The translations under genes and the position numbers were made by a program. This document shows, piece after piece, positions 46,414 through 54,651 of a DNA stretch of 64,000 nucleotides. Under the pieces are notes generated by a model that saw only the letters and a program-made list of their open reading frames with translations, did no database searches and was not told where the DNA came from. The DNA is taken from assembly GCF_900115205.1 (NCBI RefSeq), contig NZ_FOYQ01000001.1, forward strand, positions 62,001 to 126,000, read 5' to 3'. The stretch is from Robiginitalea myxolifaciens. Lineage in GTDB: Bacteria > Bacteroidota > Bacteroidia > Flavobacteriales > Flavobacteriaceae. The number at the start of each line of letters is the position of its first letter. Position 1 is the first letter of the stretch.

Positions 46414-47151
46414 ATGTCAAAAACAGGCCGAATTTCCGGCCTGTTTTTTTTCCTGCTTATAGGCCTGGCAACATTCCAAGCCAATGCCCAGGACACGGGT
46501 GAGGACGAACTTGGGGCCTGGTATATGTACTTTGGGATGAACCGGATATCAGACGATTGGAGCATCCATTCGGAGGCCCAGTTTCGATTTTACGAAACCA
46601 CCAGTAATTTCAATCAACTCCTGCTTAGAACCGGGGCCAACTACCATATTTCAGAGCGGGCGATAGCCACTCTTGGATATGCTTATATCTGGACAGACCC
46701 AACCTTTGAGGATGAACCTTTACAGGATGCTGCCTTCGCTGGGAATAGTATTGACGAGCACCGTATCTTCCAGCAATTCCTCTTGTATAACCAGGTGGGG
46801 AAATTCAAGTTTGAGCACCGGTACCGCCTGGAGCAACGTTTTCTCAGTCAGGAGTTCTCGGCCAACACCACGGTTACCGACACCCAACACCGGGCCCGGT
46901 ACCGACTGCAAATTACCTACCCCTTGGGGGACACCTTTTTCATTAATTGGTACGATGAAGTATTCATTAACCTGCAATCCCCGATTTTTGGCCAGAACAG
47001 GCTATATCTGGCCTTGGGAGCCAAATTGAATGCCAGTACAAGTATCCAGGCCGGATTCCTGAAGAACAGCTTTACGGGTGCCGATTTCAATCGCCTGCAG
47101 TTAGGAGTTTTCTTTAATCCCGACTTAAGAAAGAAAGATGTACAATCATGA
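46414..47151 (+). CDS. DUF2490 domain protein, probable outer-membrane barrel
   Basis: 245 residues from ATG 46414 (MSKTGRISGLFFFLLIGLATFQANAQ, a signal peptide); ATG 46396 would add six residues. The mature part alternates aromatic beta-strands (WSIHSEAQFRFYE, FKFEHRYRLEQRF, FINWYDEVFINL) typical of DUF2490, likely an outer-membrane beta-barrel of unknown role. Its first codons form a terminator-like hairpin (46419-46451). The stop overlaps the next start in an ATGA, so it is translationally coupled to the hydrolase/OsmC gene. Confidence 0.85.
   Translation: MSKTGRISGLFFFLLIGLATFQANAQDTGEDELGAWYMYFGMNRISDDWSIHSEAQFRFYETTSNFNQLLLRTGANYHISERAIATLGYAYIWTDPTFEDEPLQDAAFAGNSIDEHRIFQQFLLYNQVGKFKFEHRYRLEQRFLSQEFSANTTVTDTQHRARYRLQITYPLGDTFFINWYDEVFINLQSPIFGQNRLYLALGAKLNASTSIQAGFLKNSFTGADFNRLQLGVFFNPDLRKKDVQS
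46419..46451 (+). terminator. Terminator-like hairpin inside the first codons of the DUF2490 gene
   Basis: Perfect 12-bp stem (46419-46430, AAAAACAGGCCG, with 46437-46448, CGGCCTGTTTTT), 6-base loop, T-run to 46451. It lies in codons 2-13 of the signal peptide. It could terminate read-through from the S9 peptidase gene unless a ribosome is loading on the DUF2490 start. Confidence 0.7.
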
Positions 47152-48365
47152 AAACTGAAAAGGTCACGTTTACCAATGCATCGGGGGAAGAACTGGCAGG
47201 GCGCCTGGAACTTCCGGCCAACCGGATTCCTCATCAATACGCCATTTTCGCCCATTGTTTCACCTGTTCGAAGGATTTAAAGGCTGCGCGCGAAATTACC
47301 CGTGCCCTTAGCGGATCGGGGTTTGGCGTGCTCCGTTTTGATTTCACGGGGTTGGGAAGCAGTGACGGGGATTTTGCAGCTACTAATTTCAGTGGAAATG
47401 TAGAGGACTTGCTGTCGGCCGCTGAATTCCTGCGGCAATCCTACAAGGCTCCTGCCCTGCTTATCGGTCATTCCCTGGGCGGAACGGCCTGCCTGACGGC
47501 AGCTTTTGAACTACCGGAGGTGAAAGCTGTAGCAACCATCGGCTCGCCTTCGAACCCGGTCCATGTCAAGCACCTTTTCAGTCAGAAGTTAGACACAATT
47601 AAGGAGGAAGGAAGTGCTGAGGTACAGATCGGTGGACGTCCCTTTAAAATCCAGCGACAATTCGTGGAAGACCTCAATCAGCACCCCCTGGAAAAGCGAC
47701 TCGGGAATATTGACAAGGCCCTGCTATTCCTGCATTCTCCCCAAGATACCACCGTGGAAATCCAAAATGCCGAATTGCTTTACAAAGCCGCCTGGCACCC
47801 AAAAAGTTTTGTCTCCCTGGATGGCGCGGATCACTTGCTGAGCAGGGCTGCTGACGCCGCCTACGCCGGGAAGGTAATAGCCGGATGGGCCACGCGCTAT
47901 CTTCCGGAACCGGAGGATAAATCCCTGAAAAGCGCTAAACAAGTGGTCGCCAGTCTGGACAAAGAAGCCGCGTTTACAACCGAAATGAAAGTAGGGCGCC
48001 ATCGGCTTACTGCAGATGAACCCGAAGATTTTGGCGGGAATGATTTTGGACCTTCCCCCTATGAGCTGGTGAGTGCAGGACTGGCCGCATGCACTGCTAT
48101 GACGCTTCAGCTCTATGCCAAACGAAAAGATTGGGATCTGCAAAACGTTGAGGTACATATTTCACACGAGAAGGATCACGCCGTCGACAGCCAGGAATGC
48201 GAAGAGCGCGGGGCCAAAATCGATGTCTTCCAGCGCGAGATAAAACTGCGTGGCGACCTCGACGACGCACAGCGGGATAAATTTCTGGAAATTGCCGATA
48301 AGTGCCCGGTTCACCGCACCTTACATGGGGAGATTGAAGTACGCACCAAACTTTCCGACGACTGA
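47148..48365 (+). CDS. Alpha/beta hydrolase fused to OsmC/Ohr-like peroxidase domain
   Basis: 405 residues in two parts. An N-terminal alpha/beta-hydrolase (about 1-255) has nucleophile S109 in GHSLGG and a late histidine in GADHLL. A C-terminal OsmC domain (about 265-405) has a first cysteine in LAACTAMTLQLYA and a second in ADKCPVHRTL, the pair used for thiol-dependent reduction of organic hydroperoxides. No signal peptide. Such fusions are known as bifunctional hydrolase/OsmC proteins; a link between ester hydrolysis and peroxide detoxification is inferred. The start overlaps the DUF2490 stop. Confidence 0.92.
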   Translation: MKTEKVTFTNASGEELAGRLELPANRIPHQYAIFAHCFTCSKDLKAAREITRALSGSGFGVLRFDFTGLGSSDGDFAATNFSGNVEDLLSAAEFLRQSYKAPALLIGHSLGGTACLTAAFELPEVKAVATIGSPSNPVHVKHLFSQKLDTIKEEGSAEVQIGGRPFKIQRQFVEDLNQHPLEKRLGNIDKALLFLHSPQDTTVEIQNAELLYKAAWHPKSFVSLDGADHLLSRAADAAYAGKVIAGWATRYLPEPEDKSLKSAKQVVASLDKEAAFTTEMKVGRHRLTADEPEDFGGNDFGPSPYELVSAGLAACTAMTLQLYAKRKDWDLQNVEVHISHEKDHAVDSQECEERGAKIDVFQREIKLRGDLDDAQRDKFLEIADKCPVHRTLHGEIEVRTKLSDD

Positions 48366-48369
48366 TTAT

Positions 48370-48861
48370 ATGGACTCTGAAAAAATTGAGATTCGCGTTG
48401 GAGAATCGCACAACCTGATCCTTCCCGATGCCCTGGTTACCCCATTTTTAGAAACGGGAAAAAACCGGGCCGAAGTAGTGGTTGAGTTTGAGGGAAAAAC
48501 GTTGAGCTTCCATGCTGCCCTGCGCAAATACAAGGGACGCTTCCAGATTATGTTCAGCAAAAACAAACAAAAGGAGTTGGGGGTATTTCCCAATGATTAT
48601 ATCCGACTATACCTGAGAAAAGATACCACCCGTTATGGCGTGGAAATGCCCGAGGAATTGACCGAAGTGTTTTATCAGGACCCCGAGGCACATGAATTAT
48701 TCAAGACGCTGAGCGATGGGGCCTGCCGATCCGTAATCTATGCTGTACTCCGCTATAAGACACCACAGCGGCGTGTAGAATTAGCCCTTGAGGTATGTAA
48801 CCGGCTGAAAGATGGCATTCGATCCGGCCGCGAGCTGGTGCTGGGACCGAAATCCAACTAG
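48370..48861 (+). CDS. YdeI/OmpD-associated family protein (DUF1905-like)
   Basis: 163 residues from ATG 48370 (MDSEKIEIRVG). The frame is open to 48250 but that part is inside the preceding gene. It combines a small beta-barrel DUF1905-like part (AALRKYKGRFQIMFSKNKQKELGVFPNDYIRLYL) and a C-terminal YdeI helical segment (DGACRSVIYAVLRYKTPQRRVELA) often called bacteriocin-protection-like. Cytoplasmic, function unclear. It starts four bases after the OsmC fusion, so same operon. Confidence 0.82.
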   Translation: MDSEKIEIRVGESHNLILPDALVTPFLETGKNRAEVVVEFEGKTLSFHAALRKYKGRFQIMFSKNKQKELGVFPNDYIRLYLRKDTTRYGVEMPEELTEVFYQDPEAHELFKTLSDGACRSVIYAVLRYKTPQRRVELALEVCNRLKDGIRSGRELVLGPKSN

Positions 48862-48870
48862 CCTGCAAAC

Positions 48871-48901
48871 TTGAACTACCTCACTAATTTGACTATCTTT
48901 A
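48871..48901 (+). promoter_or_regulatory. Promoter of the superoxide dismutase gene
   Basis: TTG at 48871-48873 and TATCTTTA at 48894-48901 are separated by 20 bases, close to the Bacteroidota TTTG/TAnnTTTG arrangement. The ATG of the dismutase follows 24 bases later. Confidence 0.4.
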
Positions 48902-48924
48902 AGGGGAAACCTAAAAACAATACC

Positions 48925-49524
48925 ATGAAAAAATTACCGCTTTTACTCTTATCCCTTTCACTGCTTACCGGTGTAGGCTGTAAAGAAGCTAAAAAAGAGG
49001 CTGAAGCTGCTGCGGAGGATATGGAAACTACCGCTGAGGATGCCTTGGAGGAGATGAAGGCAGAGATGACGGAAGAGAAAATTGCCTTTAAAATGGAGCC
49101 CAAAAGCGATAGTGGGGTGCAGGGGGAAGTCTCATTTACCGAAAAGGATGGTTCGGTAATGATGCATGCTTCCTTTACCGGTTTGAGTGCCGGGGAACAC
49201 GCCATTCACATCCATGAGAAAGCCGATTGTTCCGCTGCTGATGGGACTTCGACTGGCGGACACTGGAATCCGACCAGCGAACCGCATGGCAAGTGGGGCG
49301 ACGAAGGGGGATATCACAAAGGAGATATCGGAAACTTCACTGCAGATGAAGCCGGGAATGGCATGGTTGAATTTGAGACCGACCAATGGTGTATTGGTTG
49401 TGATGACCCTGCAAAAAATATTGTTGGCAAGGCCGTTATTGTGCATCAGGGAACCGATGATTTTACGTCACAACCCAGCGGAGCAGCAGGAGCGCGCATT
49501 TCCTGTACAGGAATTATCGAATAG
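48925..49524 (+). CDS. Cu/Zn superoxide dismutase family lipoprotein
   Basis: 199 residues from ATG 48925 (MKKLPLLLLSLSLL); lipobox GVGC. An acidic linker precedes the SOD_Cu domain. Metal ligands are visible in HAIHIHEKADC, GGHWNP, GYHKGDIGN and VIVHQGTDDF, and the catalytic arginine region reads GAAGARISC. It should dismutate superoxide in the periplasm. It has its own promoter-like element and a strong terminator. Confidence 0.93.
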   Translation: MKKLPLLLLSLSLLTGVGCKEAKKEAEAAAEDMETTAEDALEEMKAEMTEEKIAFKMEPKSDSGVQGEVSFTEKDGSVMMHASFTGLSAGEHAIHIHEKADCSAADGTSTGGHWNPTSEPHGKWGDEGGYHKGDIGNFTADEAGNGMVEFETDQWCIGCDDPAKNIVGKAVIVHQGTDDFTSQPSGAAGARISCTGIIE

Positions 49525-49561
49525 CCCGGATAGTTAAAATATTGCTGATTGCACAGCATAA

Positions 49562-49590
49562 AAAAGCCCCGAATGTATCGGGGCTTTTCT
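49562..49590. terminator. Terminator between superoxide dismutase and small membrane peptide
   Basis: Perfect 11-bp stem (49562-49572 with 49578-49588, AAAAGCCCCGA/TCGGGGCTTTT), 5-base loop. The A- and T-runs let it act in both directions, serving the dismutase gene (+) and the 36-codon gene on the other strand, which ends 19 bases away. Confidence 0.9.
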
Positions 49591-49606
49591 TATATGGTTT
49601 TAATTT

Positions 49607-49717
49607 CTAAGCTTTGTCGGAGTGGAGTGTTTTCTGAAGCGACTGATGCGCCGAATAGACCCATAGGCCCAGTATAATCATCAAAAACAACCACAAGGAA
49701 AAGAGAAAGATTTCCAT
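49607..49717 (-). CDS. Putative 36-residue single-span membrane protein
   Basis: The reverse strand reads ATG at 49717 to TAG at 49607, 36 codons: an N-terminal hydrophobic span (MEIFLFSLWLFLMIILGLWV) then a short polar tail ending HSDKA. The hydrophobic/polar division and the facing terminator at 49562-49588 support a real gene. No RBS is seen, as is usual here. Its size recalls small respiratory or regulatory membrane subunits, but no family can be assigned. Confidence 0.55.
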   Translation of the reverse strand: MEIFLFSLWLFLMIILGLWVYSAHQSLQKTLHSDKA

Positions 49718-50021
49718 AACATATAGTTTAAGGTTACTAAAGGCCCTTCCGTTTGGGGCGAGAAGGGAGATTTGGTTCTGGGTCGAAAGTATAAATATTT
49801 TGTTAATAAACCTAAGAATTATTCATAGAAATGCCTGATAACATGGCATTTAGCAAAATTTTCTCCTGTTTATAACCACTTGTTACCGGGCCATTTTAAA
49901 GGCCTTATCGACCAACTGCACCATTTTGAATACATCAACGGCTTAATGAAAGAATAATCTGGGAGGTTTTTCTTACCCTGAAATATATTCTACTTTAGCC
50001 GTTTAATCCTACTTGCATTAA
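49718..50021. other. Intergenic region of about 300 bases with one inverted repeat
   Basis: No further reading frame is convincing. AAATGCC-N9-GGCATTT (49829-49835 with 49845-49851) is a perfect 7-bp inverted repeat, and GGCC-ATTTTAAA-GGCC is another short one near 49900. The region must contain divergent promoters for the small peptide and the LETM1-related gene; a weak TACTTTAG box lies near 49991. Confidence 0.4.
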
Positions 50022-51200
50022 GTGAACCCTTCTGCATCAGGCTGGATAGACAAATTCGGACACCTGGTAAACCAATGGTCTAATTCCCCCGGGGATTTCT
50101 ACAGTGTTTACCGGGATTTGAGAACCATGGGTTTTACCTATGGTATGAATGTCTCTATACCTGATTTCGTGGAGCCTGCGCATAAACTGACGCAGGATGA
50201 AATGGCCAAAATCAATTTGCTGTATGGCCTGTATGCAACCTATGTTATTCATAGGGGAAACGGGAATTTCAACGCCTTCCTGAAGGAAGTGTTTGAATTT
50301 TATCAGGACCTCGATATTGGTCGGATTTCTTTCCTGGAGAAAATACTGAGTGGCAGCAAGACTTCTGCACAACTTGAAAGGCTACTCGATTCACGAATCC
50401 ACCTGGACACCAATGTGCTGACCCGCAGTTTTAATAGTCTGCTGACCAATACCATGCTTTTTGTCGATGTCCTCACCCTGGAGGCCTACTTAGTAGGAAG
50501 AGGGGACTTACAACGTTATGCGCGTAATTTGGAATACCTAAGTATCAATATCGCCTATCAGGCCCTTTCCAGTAGGGAGGAACAGCCGGAAGAGGATCGG
50601 CTCAGAGAGCTATTCAAAGCTTCCATGACATTTATGGAAGATCCCCTGGAAGAAGTTGACCTCGGGTATCGCAACATGCTTACAGAATATAAAAGAAGTT
50701 CGGCCGCCCCTTACTTCCTCGATTTGGCATGCCTGGCGGTGTGGGAGGATGCCCGGTTGCAGGGAACTGAATCCGATTTTGTTGCCGAACTGGGAAAAGA
50801 ACTCGGATTTGCCGAAGAGGAAACCCAGCAGGCACTGGTCGAGGTAACTGCCTTTTTAGGGAACCACAGCGGGGAACTCCAAATCTTTCGCCGGGAGAAA
50901 TTCTATGATGGGGTCAGCTCCCTGGTAGGTAAACTAATCCGGCGAAACAGTAAGCGTTTGCAGAAGGAATTATCACAGTCCCGGGACCTGGTCTTTTTGC
51001 TTTCCAAGTCTACGGTAAAAGACCTCAGTGCGAAGGAGCGTGAGCAGGTGCAAAATCAATTGCTCGACATCTTTAAGAGTATCCCGTCCCTGGCCATATT
51101 TATGCTGCCGGGAGGAGCGATATTACTACCGATTTTCATCAAACTAATTCCCAAGCTACTCCCCTCTTCCTTCGACGAAAACCGGGTCGATAAGAAGTGA
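50022..51200 (+). CDS. LETM1-related biofilm-associated protein
   Basis: 392 residues starting with GTG (MNPSASGWIDKFGHLVNQW). Mostly helical and soluble, with a C-terminal hydrophobic segment (PSLAIFMLPGGAILLPIFIKLIPKLLPSSF) that matches the LETM1-like ending of proteins annotated this way in flavobacteria. Role in biofilm formation is taken from the family name, not visible here. Monocistronic, followed by an AT-rich hairpin. Confidence 0.85.
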   Translation: MNPSASGWIDKFGHLVNQWSNSPGDFYSVYRDLRTMGFTYGMNVSIPDFVEPAHKLTQDEMAKINLLYGLYATYVIHRGNGNFNAFLKEVFEFYQDLDIGRISFLEKILSGSKTSAQLERLLDSRIHLDTNVLTRSFNSLLTNTMLFVDVLTLEAYLVGRGDLQRYARNLEYLSINIAYQALSSREEQPEEDRLRELFKASMTFMEDPLEEVDLGYRNMLTEYKRSSAAPYFLDLACLAVWEDARLQGTESDFVAELGKELGFAEEETQQALVEVTAFLGNHSGELQIFRREKFYDGVSSLVGKLIRRNSKRLQKELSQSRDLVFLLSKSTVKDLSAKEREQVQNQLLDIFKSIPSLAIFMLPGGAILLPIFIKLIPKLLPSSFDENRVDKK

Positions 51201-51201
51201 A

Positions 51202-51236
51202 AAAACCTACCATAGATAATTTCTATAGATAGGTTT
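51202..51236 (+). terminator. Probable terminator after the LETM1-related gene
   Basis: An imperfect hairpin (AAACCTACCATAG pairing with CTATAGATAGGTTT, one bulge) starts just after the stop and is followed by AATTATTTCTTT. Confidence 0.55.
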
Positions 51237-51261
51237 AATTATTTCTTTACTAGTATTTTAA

Positions 51262-51281
51262 AACTATTTGATTAAATAGTT
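51262..51281 (-). terminator. AT-rich hairpin at the end of the LytTR operon
   Basis: AACTATTT-GATT-AAATAGTT is a perfect 8-bp stem overlapping the stop codon of the response regulator gene. AT-only stem with modest U-run, so a weak terminator for the reverse-strand operon. Confidence 0.4.
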
Positions 51282-52035
51282 ACTCTAACCATAATTTAAA
51301 ATCCTTTACCCGCTCCCTACTCACGATAATCTCCTGTTCATCATAGCGATTGAGCTTCACTTTAAGACGCGAATTGGTATAGGCTACGATGTCTTTTATG
51401 TGGTCGATATTGACGTAGAATTTTCGACTTACCCGGAAGAATTTTTGCGGGGATAATTCGGGTTCGAGTTGTTCCAAAGTAGTCTCGAGCAAGTAGGATC
51501 TGCCAGCATCTGTTGCCGCATAAGTGCCTTTGTCCTGACTGTAAAAACACTCGATTTCTTGGGCTGGAATAATCTTGAGGTGCTGCCCTACCCGAGCGGT
51601 AAATCGTTTTTTGTATTCCCGGTCGGCCGGGTTCACGAGCAGCTTTTTAATGTCCTCGAAATCGACCATGAGCCGTTCCGATTTCGGGCGCTGTTCTTTG
51701 AATTGTTTGAGGGCGGAAGTCAGGTCCTCCTCATCGATAGGCTTGAGGAGGTAATCGATGCTGTTGAGTTTAAAAGCCTGCAAAGCGTATTCGTCGTAGG
51801 CCGTTGTGAAGATGATAGGAGCTTTAACCGGGACTGCGTCAAAAATCTCGAAAGACAATCCGTCGGAGAGCTGAATGTCAAGAAAGATCAGGTCCGGATC
51901 GGAGTTGTTTCCGAACCAGGCAATTGCCTCTTCTACGGAATGCAGCATTTGGCTTACTTCCACCCCTTCGGCCTCGAGCATTCGGGACAAGCGCCTTGCG
52001 GCGGGTTTTTCATCTTCTATAATCAGTACTTGCAT
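51280..52035 (-). CDS. LytTR family response regulator
   Basis: 251 residues. Receiver domain with acidic pocket E7/D8 and phosphorylation site D53 (DLIFLDIQLSDG), and conserved lysine in LKPIDEED near 103. The C-terminal LytTR DNA-binding domain spans about 140-250 (FRVSRKFYVNIDHI). It is the last gene of an operon led by a LytS-type kinase, with three 2TM genes between; it begins eight bases after the last 2TM gene. Confidence 0.95.
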   Translation of the reverse strand: MQVLIIEDEKPAARRLSRMLEAEGVEVSQMLHSVEEAIAWFGNNSDPDLIFLDIQLSDGLSFEIFDAVPVKAPIIFTTAYDEYALQAFKLNSIDYLLKPIDEEDLTSALKQFKEQRPKSERLMVDFEDIKKLLVNPADREYKKRFTARVGQHLKIIPAQEIECFYSQDKGTYAATDAGRSYLLETTLEQLEPELSPQKFFRVSRKFYVNIDHIKDIVAYTNSRLKVKLNRYDEQEIIVSRERVKDFKLWLE

Positions 52036-52043
52036 GTTGCGAC

Positions 52044-52382
52044 TTATTTAAATTTCCGGGCCTCTTCTTCGTCCTGATCCATGAATTCCTGAAGCTTGCG
52101 CCGTTCCCAATCCTTTCCGAAGAATGGATTGACATTAAAAGTATTGATAAAATGAAAGCCGAGGCCTATTCCCCAAAAGAAAGGCGTAAGTAACATGGGC
52201 CATCTGAAGATAGGCTCTCCTTGGGATACGTTTTGGTATATCGACCATCCTATAATCAATAGGTTAATTACCAGGTATATGGTCAGATGCACGTAAAACC
52301 CCTTGATTTCTTCTACACGCTTTTTGGCGCGGGCGCGTTTGTCGAATTCCGCTTCCAATTGTGATGGTTCTAGTTCTTTCAT
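52044..52382 (-). CDS. 2TM domain protein (third free-standing copy)
   Basis: 112 residues. Coiled N-terminus (RARAKKRVEEIKGFYVHL), two membrane helices with the short turn typical of the 2TM domain, and the family ending NVNPFFGKDWERRKLQEFM. Both ends should lie in the cytoplasm. It lies nearest the response regulator. Function unknown; probably binds the kinase or similar 2TM partners. Confidence 0.9.
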   Translation of the reverse strand: MKELEPSQLEAEFDKRARAKKRVEEIKGFYVHLTIYLVINLLIIGWSIYQNVSQGEPIFRWPMLLTPFFWGIGLGFHFINTFNVNPFFGKDWERRKLQEFMDQDEEEARKFK

Positions 52383-52414
52383 GATTATTATTTGATCAAT
52401 GCTGTTATTTTCGA

Positions 52415-52717
52415 TTATTCCCAGCGGCCCCCGCGTTTTTCATCCTCTTCCATGAACTCGCGAATTTTGCGCTCTTCCCATTGCCGGTTAAAAAATGGAT
52501 TCATCCGGAAAGTCCTTACGGCGTGAAAAAACAGGCCTATTCCCCAGCCCAGGGCAGCCCACAAGAACCATTTATACTCCCAATAGGTTATGTAATTGAT
52601 TACAGCCAAAAGTCCTATAACAAATACATAGGAGGTAAGGTTACCGTAAAACTTTTTTAATTCTTCCACGCGCTGTTTGGCCCGGAAATACTTGCTCTCT
52701 TTATTTAATTCTTCCAT
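52415..52717 (-). CDS. 2TM domain protein (second free-standing copy)
   Basis: 100 residues with the same layout: RAKQRVEELKKFYGNLTSYVFV, second helix GWGIGLFFHAVRTF, then RMNPFFNRQWEERKIREFMEEDE. It is closest in sequence to the 2TM end of the kinase and the copy at 52782. Same operon, 32 bases before the next copy. Confidence 0.9.
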   Translation of the reverse strand: MEELNKESKYFRAKQRVEELKKFYGNLTSYVFVIGLLAVINYITYWEYKWFLWAALGWGIGLFFHAVRTFRMNPFFNRQWEERKIREFMEEDEKRGGRWE

Positions 52718-52781
52718 GATTGTTTTCTTTTGTAAGGCTTTGCCTTGATAGGGAAAACCTCGGGTTGGATTTTCTTTTGCG

Positions 52782-53063
52782 TTAATCGTTGTCTTCTGCC
52801 ATTAGCTCCTGGATCTTACGCTGTTCCCAGTTTTTGCCTAAAAAGATATCGTATCCGTAGACGCTAAGGGCGTGAAAGGCAAGGCCTATCCCCCAACCCA
52901 GGGCTGGAAATACGAACCAAAGGAAACTTGTGGTTTGGTAGTTGATCCAGGCCAGAATTGGAATAACCAGGCAGTAGGCCAGCAGGTTTCCATAAAATGA
53001 CTTGATCTCCTCAACTTTCTTCTGGGCGCGGAGGTAACGCTCGGTTTGTTGTTGCACTTTCAT
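52782..53063 (-). CDS. 2TM domain protein (first free-standing copy)
   Basis: 93 residues: RAQKKVEEIKSFYGNLLAYCLV, GWGIGLAFHALSVYGYD and FLGKNWEQRKIQELMAED. It shares the motif AYCLVIPxLAWxN with the C-terminal domain of the kinase, so the two arose by local duplication. It lies 98 bases after the kinase stop. Confidence 0.9.
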   Translation of the reverse strand: MKVQQQTERYLRAQKKVEEIKSFYGNLLAYCLVIPILAWINYQTTSFLWFVFPALGWGIGLAFHALSVYGYDIFLGKNWEQRKIQELMAEDND

Positions 53064-53161
53064 CTTTGTTGTTTTTTAATGTTATAGGTCAAAGATGCGA
53101 GCTATTCCATGGTTTAGAAAAAGAACCGGACCGAACTGTTGAAATATCGTACCGAGTTGTT

Positions 53162-54502
53162 CTAGAAATCCTCCCGGTCCATTAATTCACGTATTTTTCG
53201 TTCCTCCCAGCGCTTTCCGAACAGTGGGTTATACCCATAAGCTTCCAGGCCGTGCATTACTAATCCAAAGCCCCAGCCTACCGCCGGAAATATCGCCCAG
53301 GGAAAATCCGAGCTACGCCAGTTAAGCCATGCCAGAAAAGGAATTACCAGGCAATAAGCCGTGAGGTTACCATAGAAATTTTTGATCGCCTCAAGCTTCT
53401 CCTTGGCTTTTTCGTATCGCTTGTCCTTAATAAAAGCTGCTGACGTCTGAGCCACAGCTACCTGATGCGTAAGCATGGGGAGTGCCACCTCAAAGGTATC
53501 CCGGGTCTTTCGTATCTCCACCTGGCGTTCTGATAGCAAAGCATAGCGCTGGCGAATATTTTCAAGACCTACCCCGCTGGATTTTTTCACCACTTCTTTT
53601 TCCTGCAAATTATTGCTGACAAGCACCTTCCCGTCGCGTTCTTCTACCTTGATGGTCAGGGGCCTGCCGGAGGTTACCACATTGTGTTTTACGGCATTCT
53701 CCAGGAGTAATTGGAGGGAGAGCGGGACAATTTTAGCATCAGGGGTAGCACTTTCCTCAGGGATCTCAAAAATAATGCTGTCTTCGAATCGCATTTTCAG
53801 CAAGCGCACATAGGTTCGCGCAAAGGCATATTCTTCCTCTATCGGTACGAGTTCCTTGTTCTTTTGCTCCAACACATAGCGATACACTTTGGATAATGAG
53901 GTCGTAAAGCGGGTGGCCTGTGACGGATCCTCATCGATCAGACTGGTCAGCACGTTGAGGCTGTTAAAGAGAAAGTGTGGGTCTAATTGGTTTTTAAGCG
54001 CGTCAAAGCGTGCCGTAGCACTACGAGCTATTATTTTCTGTTGCTTAACCCGGGTCTCCTGGCGATTCTTATAATAGTAAATCGCATAGAAGACAACGGA
54101 TATTACAATGGCAATTATCAGGGAGTTCGAATAGTAATTGGCGCGTTCACCTGAGAGGAAAACATCGAATTCCACCCCCAGAATCACTGAGAATATAAGC
54201 GCGCGGGAAACGAAGATGGCCACCAGGGATACCAGCGCATTCCCCAGGATGCACAAGGCTAAATTCCTCCATTTGAAAATGGCCGGACCAAAGCGACGTA
54301 AGACATAAGCGATAAAGACCGCATTGGACATATAAATGATCCAGGAGAAGATCATGTGAAACAAGAAATCACGCCAGAAACCAGAATCCAACGAAATCTC
54401 GACACCCGTGAAATAATAAACCGCCTGGAACATCAGGAATAAGAGTATTCCGATTAACGTAGCACGTCCAAATTGGCTGAGAAAGGATTTAAGACTCATC
54501 AT
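53162..54502 (-). CDS. LytS-type sensor histidine kinase with C-terminal 2TM domain
   Basis: 446 residues from ATG 54502 (MMSLKSFLSQFG). Four or so N-terminal membrane helices, a His_kinase domain (DALKNQLDPHFLFNSLNVLTSLI, histidine in DPHFLFN), an ATP-binding region (QLLLENAVKHN, GVGLENIRQRY), then a full 2TM domain (KEKLEAIKNFYGNLTAYCLVIPFLAW ... NPLFGKRWEERKIRELM; about 355-446). No extracellular sensor domain, so the membrane part is the likely sensor. Upstream frame to 54547 is not needed. First gene of a five-gene operon ending in a LytTR regulator. Confidence 0.93.
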   Translation of the reverse strand: MMSLKSFLSQFGRATLIGILLFLMFQAVYYFTGVEISLDSGFWRDFLFHMIFSWIIYMSNAVFIAYVLRRFGPAIFKWRNLALCILGNALVSLVAIFVSRALIFSVILGVEFDVFLSGERANYYSNSLIIAIVISVVFYAIYYYKNRQETRVKQQKIIARSATARFDALKNQLDPHFLFNSLNVLTSLIDEDPSQATRFTTSLSKVYRYVLEQKNKELVPIEEEYAFARTYVRLLKMRFEDSIIFEIPEESATPDAKIVPLSLQLLLENAVKHNVVTSGRPLTIKVEERDGKVLVSNNLQEKEVVKKSSGVGLENIRQRYALLSERQVEIRKTRDTFEVALPMLTHQVAVAQTSAAFIKDKRYEKAKEKLEAIKNFYGNLTAYCLVIPFLAWLNWRSSDFPWAIFPAVGWGFGLVMHGLEAYGYNPLFGKRWEERKIRELMDREDF

Positions 54503-54651
54503 ATAATACATAGCAGCCAGACTCCTGACCTGGTTTAAATGTAGCAAAATTGATCTTCAGTAAGGCCCTGGCAAGAAATAAGCACTGAATTGTCAGAATT
54601 AGTTACTGAACTGTAGTGGTAGCCCGATGGAAGTTTTACCTTTAACCCCAG

